From Proteobacteria bacterium UBA1858 (GTDB taxonomy: Bacteria; Pseudomonadota; Gammaproteobacteria; UBA4575), in the NCBI GenBank assembly GCA_002338385.1, contig DDIE01000073.1:1987-11621 (forward strand): a DNA stretch of 9,635 nt, read 5' to 3'. Shown here piece by piece: positions 5,631-9,635 of the stretch. A program made the position numbers and the translations under genes. Position 1 is the first letter of the stretch. Each line of letters begins with the position of its first letter. The notes beneath the pieces are model-generated. The model had not been told where the DNA came from and made no database searches. It saw nothing but the letters and a program-made list of their open reading frames with translations.

Positions 5631-7124
5631 TTAATTCTCACGCGTGACCCGCATGACTTCTTGCAATGTTGTTTTACCGGCCAGCACTAAACGGTAGCCA
5701 TCTGCACGTATGCTGGCTGAGTGGGTGCGCGCATACTCCTCCAAACTCTGCTCTGAGGCATCATCATGCATCATGCTCCGAAACTGGCTATCCAATTCAA
5801 TATACTCGTAGATACCGCTGCGACCGACATAGCCCGACTGGTTACAATGAGCACAGCCCATGGGTGCATATAAGGTGGGCACGGGCTGATCGTCTGCCAG
5901 CGTAATATTGAGTTGTTGCAGTTCCTGCGCAGTCGCGGCATGGCCCTGTTTGCATTGTTCGCATAATATCCTCACCAAACGTTGCGCCATCACACCGAGT
6001 AAACTGGAAGCGAGCAAGAAGGGCTCGACGCCCATATCACGCATACGTGTAATTGCGCCTACCGCCGTGTTTGTATGTAAGGTCGAAAATACTAAGTGCC
6101 CGGTTAAACTTGCTTGCACAGCGATTTGTGCAGTTTCGACATCACGTATTTCACCGACCATAACCACATCGGGATCCTGTCTCAGAATAGCGCGCAAGCC
6201 GCGCGCAAATGTCATATCAACTTTAGTATTCACTTGCGTTTGACCGATGCCGTCTAGGAAATACTCAATCGGATCCTCAACTGTCAGTACGTTGCGCGTG
6301 GTGCTGTTGAGTTCACTCAAAGCAGCGTATAGCGTGGTGGTCTTGCCCGAACCTGTTGGTCCGGTCACCAGAATGACACCATGGGGTTTATTAATGCTCA
6401 GTGTAAGCTTATCGTAGAGTGGCTTGGTTAAACCCAGGTGCGATAAATCGAGACGACCAGCTTGTTTATCCAGTAAGCGCATGACCACGCGTTCGCCGTG
6501 GCCTGAGGGTAGGGTAGAAACACGCACATCGACTGGCCGACCGGCCACCCGCAATGAAATACGACCATCTTGTGGTAAGCGCTTTTCCGCAATGTCCAGA
6601 TTGGCCATTACTTTTATTCTCGAGACAATCAAGGTGCCAATATTTTTGGGCGGTTGAATCGCCTCGCGCAGCACACCATCTACGCGTAGGCGTATTGACA
6701 GGCGTTGTTCGAATGTTTCGATGTGAATATCAGAGGCATTTTCTTTCACCGCTTGAGACAGTAGCGCGTTAAGCAGGCGGATAATGGGAGCATCATCCTC
6801 GGCTTCCATCAAGTCTTGCGGTTCAGGCAAAGCATTCGCCAAGCTGGCGAGATCCAGATCTTCCCCAATGTCTTCCATCACCGCGAGTGACTCACCCGCG
6901 CTGCTGTCATAGGCTTGGGTCAGACGCTGTTCAAATTCTTGTTCTGATAGCGTCTGGATAGTAATCGAGCGCGCCATTAAGCGACGAATTTCTTGCACTG
7001 CTTTAAGCGAGGTATCTGGCCGCTGATAGACTGTCAGGCAGTGATCTTGCAGCTCACCCACCAATACCCCATGACGTTTTGCAAAGCTGTAGCTCGGGCG
7101 TCGTTGTGCTGCTGGCTCACTCAT
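5631..7124 (-). CDS. gspE: Type II secretion system assembly ATPase GspE
   Basis: GspE is the cytoplasmic hexameric ATPase that powers pseudopilus assembly; it is held at the membrane by GspL. The product has 497 residues, the usual length. An N-terminal GspL-binding region occupies about 10-75, and a domain with SDIHIE (131-136) and the LRVDG segment lies at about 110-225. The ATPase core has Walker A GPTGSGKT (255-262), the Asp box TVEDPIEY (281-288), Walker B DPDVVMVGEIRD (317-328) and the His box STLHTN (347-352). A complete zinc-binding tetracysteine module is present: C388-x2-C391 and C424-x2-C427. This CM domain is typical of GspE and PilB and absent from the PilT retraction ATPases. 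All catalytic elements look intact. The gene starts 10 bp after the gspD stop without a recognisable Shine-Dalgarno, so translation may depend on gspD. gspF follows after 21 bp. Confidence 0.98.
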   Translation of the reverse strand: MSEPAAQRRPSYSFAKRHGVLVGELQDHCLTVYQRPDTSLKAVQEIRRLMARSITIQTLSEQEFEQRLTQAYDSSAGESLAVMEDIGEDLDLASLANALPEPQDLMEAEDDAPIIRLLNALLSQAVKENASDIHIETFEQRLSIRLRVDGVLREAIQPPKNIGTLIVSRIKVMANLDIAEKRLPQDGRISLRVAGRPVDVRVSTLPSGHGERVVMRLLDKQAGRLDLSHLGLTKPLYDKLTLSINKPHGVILVTGPTGSGKTTTLYAALSELNSTTRNVLTVEDPIEYFLDGIGQTQVNTKVDMTFARGLRAILRQDPDVVMVGEIRDVETAQIAVQASLTGHLVFSTLHTNTAVGAITRMRDMGVEPFLLASSLLGVMAQRLVRILCEQCKQGHAATAQELQQLNITLADDQPVPTLYAPMGCAHCNQSGYVGRSGIYEYIELDSQFRSMMHDDASEQSLEEYARTHSASIRADGYRLVLAGKTTLQEVMRVTREN

Positions 7125-7134
7125 GATCGGGGGC

Positions 7135-9051
7135 TTACTGAGTAGGAGGTTGTGGCATGAGTTGGTTATTGGAAGGCACCTTGTTCTTTACACTCTCAGG
7201 CATCTGGATAACCAAGTCGTTCAAGTTAGGCAAGGGAGACATGTGTTTGTTTTGATTAACCCCGGCACCGCGCGTCTGAGCTTCTAGCTGGCTCGCGCGC
7301 AAGAATTCATACTTTGATTCGGTTGCTAGGCTGGCATTGGCGGCATTACGTAAAATCACCGGCCGGATAAATACCATTAAATTTTGTTTCGTTTTAGTGG
7401 TGCTGTTAGAGCGAAACAAACTACCTAGCACGGGCAGGTCGCCCAACAATGGTGTCTTGCTTACAGTCTCACGATAATCATCCTGAGTCAGACCGCCCAA
7501 CACTAATATTTCTCGATCATCGATCATCACTGAAGTACTGATGCGCCGCTCATTAGTAATAATGTCACTGGCAACGGATGAATTAGAGATGCTGGAGGAT
7601 TCTTGTTCAATTTTGAGCTGAATACTATTACCTTCATTGATTTGTGGGGTAATCGTCAGCGTTAGACCCACATCATGACGTTCAATCGTCTGAAATGGGT
7701 CGGTACTACCCGATTCATTGCTGTAAGAACCTGTTATGAACGGTACATTCTGCGCGACCACAATCTCAGCTTCTTCATTATCTAGGGTCACCAGGGTAGG
7801 GGTGGATAGAATATTAGTGGTGGTATCGGACTCCAGTGCACGCACTAACAATCCCCAGCGGGTGCCACTGGTAAAGTTATCCGCTCCCACAGTCAGGCCT
7901 GCAGTATCGGCAATATTTGCAGCATTAATAGTCGACAGGGTAATGCCATTATCGCTGTCACCTGTGGGTCGCAGGAAGCCTTCTACCCCCAGCTCTTTAG
8001 TTAGATCGGTAGACACCTCAGCAATAATTGCTTCCACTAACACTTGCGCGCGTCTGACATCAAGCTTGTCTATCACGCGTCTTAGGCTCTCAAACTGAGC
8101 AGGCGGTGCGGTGATGATCAGTGCATTATTCGTATTATCCGCCTGAATGTTGACATCATTGCCCGCAGAGGCTGTGCCTTCACCCGTCTCCAGACTGGAT
8201 ACACCCTGCAGAATTGGTGCGATGGCCTCAGCTTCGGCATAGTGCAGATAAACCACACGCGTGTTACCCGTGCCCTCGATTGGCGTATCTAAGTGTGCAA
8301 TCAGCCCACGCACGCGGACTTTTTGCTGATCTTCACCCGAGAGTAAAATACTGTTGGTGCGGTCGTCCGCCGCCAGGGTCAAATTATTTGGGCTTTGCGG
8401 GGTTGCTGCCAGACCCAATTTTAAGCTGTTAAGAATGCTTACCACTTCACTGGCAGAGGCATGCTGGAGTTGAATGACCTCAATGTCTTGCACACTCGGC
8501 TGGTCTATTTTGGCGATAATGCGCTCCAGGCGACTGATGTTGGCACCGCGATCAGAAATGATAATGACATTGGTCTGTGGATAAGCTGCCAGATGACCCT
8601 GCTGAGGAATCAGTGGACGCAGAATAGGCACAATCTGACTTGCGGCAATGTGCTCCAACTCAATGATGCGCGTGACAAGTTCGTCACCTTTGATCGCCTG
8701 AGTAGCGACCTGACCCGCCCCCTGTTTGGCATTCACATCAGGCAAAATCTTGATGATCTCACCCACCTCCACGGTGGCATAGCCATGCACTTGCAAGACA
8801 GACAGGAATACCTGATAGATTTCCTGTTTATTCATGGGGCGGGCTGAAATGACAGTGACTTTAGCCTTAACCCTCGGATCTATGATGAAATTTTTACCGG
8901 TCAACTCAGACACGGTTTCGATCAACGTCTTGATGTCGGCATCTTTCAGATTGAGGCTGACTTGTTGATCGCTGCGCGCAGCAGTCATAAGTGTGAGCAA
9001 CAATAAAACAGTCAATAAAATGTGGGAGAGGGTAAGTTTGAATACAGACAT
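7135..9051 (-). CDS. gspD: Type II secretion system secretin GspD
   Basis: GspD forms the multimeric outer-membrane channel through which folded exoproteins leave. The 638-residue product has a Sec signal peptide (residues 1 to about 25, with a Leu-rich core and a likely cleavage near TAARS). Next come N0 (about 28-104, VSLNLKDADIKTLIETV and NFIIDPRVKAKVTV), N1 (about 125-185), N2 (about 190-257) and N3 (about 263-335). The secretin core (about 338-566) includes QVLVEAIIAEV, NILSTPTLVTLDNEEAEI, VPFITG at 437-441, HDVGLTLTITPQI, and VLGGL followed by the TPLLGDLPVLGSLF signature. About 70 residues follow, including ESKYEFLRASQLEAQ, which looks like an S-domain that can bind a pilotin or the GspD barrel. 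The tail is Gln/Pro-rich. Length and domain order are normal for the family. The ATG at 9051 begins a proper signal peptide but has no clear Shine-Dalgarno site. gspE follows after 10 bp. Confidence 0.98.
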   Translation of the reverse strand: MSVFKLTLSHILLTVLLLLTLMTAARSDQQVSLNLKDADIKTLIETVSELTGKNFIIDPRVKAKVTVISARPMNKQEIYQVFLSVLQVHGYATVEVGEIIKILPDVNAKQGAGQVATQAIKGDELVTRIIELEHIAASQIVPILRPLIPQQGHLAAYPQTNVIIISDRGANISRLERIIAKIDQPSVQDIEVIQLQHASASEVVSILNSLKLGLAATPQSPNNLTLAADDRTNSILLSGEDQQKVRVRGLIAHLDTPIEGTGNTRVVYLHYAEAEAIAPILQGVSSLETGEGTASAGNDVNIQADNTNNALIITAPPAQFESLRRVIDKLDVRRAQVLVEAIIAEVSTDLTKELGVEGFLRPTGDSDNGITLSTINAANIADTAGLTVGADNFTSGTRWGLLVRALESDTTTNILSTPTLVTLDNEEAEIVVAQNVPFITGSYSNESGSTDPFQTIERHDVGLTLTITPQINEGNSIQLKIEQESSSISNSSVASDIITNERRISTSVMIDDREILVLGGLTQDDYRETVSKTPLLGDLPVLGSLFRSNSTTKTKQNLMVFIRPVILRNAANASLATESKYEFLRASQLEAQTRGAGVNQNKHMSPLPNLNDLVIQMPESVKNKVPSNNQLMPQPPTQ

Positions 9052-9154
9052 GGCACTAATTACATAAGTTATATGACTACACTATCGCAAAAAGATGACA
9101 TATTGATTGCATGATATTGAACTCATTATAATTATGCCTGAGCGAGTGAACCAC
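9052..9154 (-). promoter_or_regulatory. AT-rich gspC-gspD intergenic region, possible internal promoter
   Basis: This 103-bp stretch is the only substantial gap in the operon. On the minus strand it holds a perfect TATAAT hexamer at 9130-9125, next to a CATAAT. The hexamer 17 bp upstream (TGGTTC) is a poor -35, and TTCACT is too close at 14 bp. Just downstream, the plus-strand heptamer ATATTGA occurs at 9100-9106 and 9114-9120, a 14-bp direct spacing that could be an operator or chance in AT-rich DNA. No Shine-Dalgarno sequence precedes the gspD ATG. I see no terminator hairpin. The hexamer is observed; promoter activity is inferred and weak. Confidence 0.25.
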
Positions 9155-9635
9155 CTAGGCTTGAATATCACGCGCAGGGTCTGCGCTCGATGGCGATGTG
9201 TCTAGCGAAGTGAGCAGATCATTCTGCGCCTTGGGTAGGGCTAGTTTCTCCTGTCGTCCTGCCCGTGATATAAGTACATAGCGGTCGAAGACCGAATGTA
9301 AAGTAACACCTGAGATTATTTCACTATCTATATGATATAGAACGTCTTTCCTGTTTTTCCCCTGGATAATTGCATAGCCCTGACCGTCCCCTAGGGCCAA
9401 AACACCATGCAGCTTTAAATTCAGTTGTGTGAGCGGCGCATCGGTCTTTTGCGGTAATTTCGCCTGGCTGGCATTACCCATTACATGCATGCGCGCCAGT
9501 TGCAGACCGTAAGGCGTGGTATCACGTGGTGTGATGGCTGTATTTGGCGGCATGTCTGCCGGTGAGGTTGATACCGACTCCGAGGGAAAGCCATGCAGGA
9601 TTGATTGGGCGAGTTGGGCACTCACTATGGCCAGT
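9155..9635 (-). CDS. gspC: Type II secretion system inner-membrane clamp protein GspC, 5'-truncated by window edge
   Basis: GspC is a bitopic inner-membrane protein whose periplasmic HR domain contacts the N0 domain of the secretin GspD and joins the inner and outer halves of the T2SS. The frame is open to the window edge. The first visible residues (LAIVSAQLAQSIL) look like the end of the membrane helix, so the GTG at 9625 is an internal codon, not the start. A Pro/Thr-rich linker follows, then an ARMHVMG segment resembling the family's 'LFG' element, then the HR domain (about 65-131 counted from the GTG), with LKLHGVLALGDGQGYAIIQ, YHIDSEIISGVTL and GRQEKLALP. The protein ends about 25 residues later. 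There is no PDZ domain and no obvious coiled coil, whereas enterobacterial and vibrio GspC carry a C-terminal PDZ domain. About 159 residues are visible. The gene precedes gspD, as usual. Family assignment rests on the HR domain and the position. Confidence 0.92.
   Translation of the reverse strand, partial: LAIVSAQLAQSILHGFPSESVSTSPADMPPNTAITPRDTTPYGLQLARMHVMGNASQAKLPQKTDAPLTQLNLKLHGVLALGDGQGYAIIQGKNRKDVLYHIDSEIISGVTLHSVFDRYVLISRAGRQEKLALPKAQNDLLTSLDTSPSSADPARDIQA

Noticed and set aside
5624..5631. 8-bp palindrome ATAGCTAT between gspE and gspF
   Set aside because: It is short and AT-rich with no promoter elements around it; likely chance.
5908..6243. 111-residue Cys-rich plus-strand open frame antisense to gspE
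   Set aside because: The Cys-rich composition is an antisense artefact of gspE codons over the Walker B, His box and zinc-motif region; there is no ribosome binding site or family match.
7736..8098. 120-residue plus-strand open frame antisense to gspD
   Set aside because: The translation is low-complexity (Ser/Arg/Val-rich), as expected for the reverse complement of a coding frame, and it covers the conserved secretin core.
8461..8847. 128-residue plus-strand open frame antisense to gspD
   Set aside because: It lies wholly within the strongly conserved N-domain coding part of gspD, has no recognisable domain and no supporting context; it is best explained as a shadow of gspD codon use.
9131..9160. 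Possible terminator hairpin after gspC (GCCT and AGGC arms)
   Set aside because: Only four bases pair, the loop is long and no T run follows on the minus strand, so it does not qualify as an intrinsic terminator.
9623..9625. GTG at 9625 as the start of gspC
   Set aside because: The frame is open to the window edge, and the residues around it look like the end of the expected membrane helix, so the true start lies beyond the window.
1..9635. Reading the operon as a type IV pilus or competence cluster
   Set aside because: GspC, the N0-N3 secretin, the GspG C-terminal loop, GspK and the L-M pair in C-to-M order are specific to type II secretion; no pilT, pilM-P or comEC-like gene is present.

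Overview
The window is one continuous block of a type II secretion system (T2SS, general secretory pathway) operon. All genes lie on the minus strand. In transcription order, from the right edge to the left, they read gspC (5' end cut off by the window), gspD, gspE, gspF, gspG, gspH, gspI, gspJ, gspK, gspL and gspM (3' end cut off). This is the classical C-to-M order of gammaproteobacterial gsp/xcp/out/eps operons. Gene order, family motifs and a base composition close to balanced suggest a gammaproteobacterium. Nothing in the window fixes the genus, and the short GspC without a PDZ domain argues against a close Klebsiella or Vibrio relative.

Layout, high to low coordinates: 9635-9155 inner-membrane clamp protein GspC; 9154-9052 the only real gap (103 bp, AT-rich, with a perfect TATAAT but no good -35); 9051-7135 outer-membrane secretin GspD; 7124-5631 cytoplasmic ATPase GspE; 5609-4386 polytopic platform protein GspF; 4373-3948 major pseudopilin GspG; 3947-3414, 3417-3022, 3025-2432 and 2435-1488 minor pseudopilins GspH, GspI, GspJ and GspK; 1486-269 GspL; 269-1 the start of GspM. 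After gspD the genes are separated by at most 21 bp, and several stop and start codons overlap, so the block from gspD on looks like one transcript with much translational coupling. No terminator-like structure is visible.

How the parts work together: GspE hydrolyses ATP under the GspF-GspL-GspM platform. This drives assembly of a periplasmic pseudopilus made mostly of GspG and capped by the GspH/I/J/K tip complex. GspC links the platform to the GspD channel, through which folded periplasmic proteins leave the cell. The prepilin peptidase (GspO/PilD), any pilotin (GspS) and GspN are not in the window.

I see no previously undescribed system, mobile element, CRISPR array, tRNA or rRNA. Points worth a second look are the minimal GspC, the possible internal promoter before gspD, strong ribosome binding sites only at gspG and gspM, an A8 run inside a perfect hairpin near the gspF start, a long GspH leader and a cysteine cluster in GspL. 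Long open frames on the plus strand are antisense shadows of the gsp genes.
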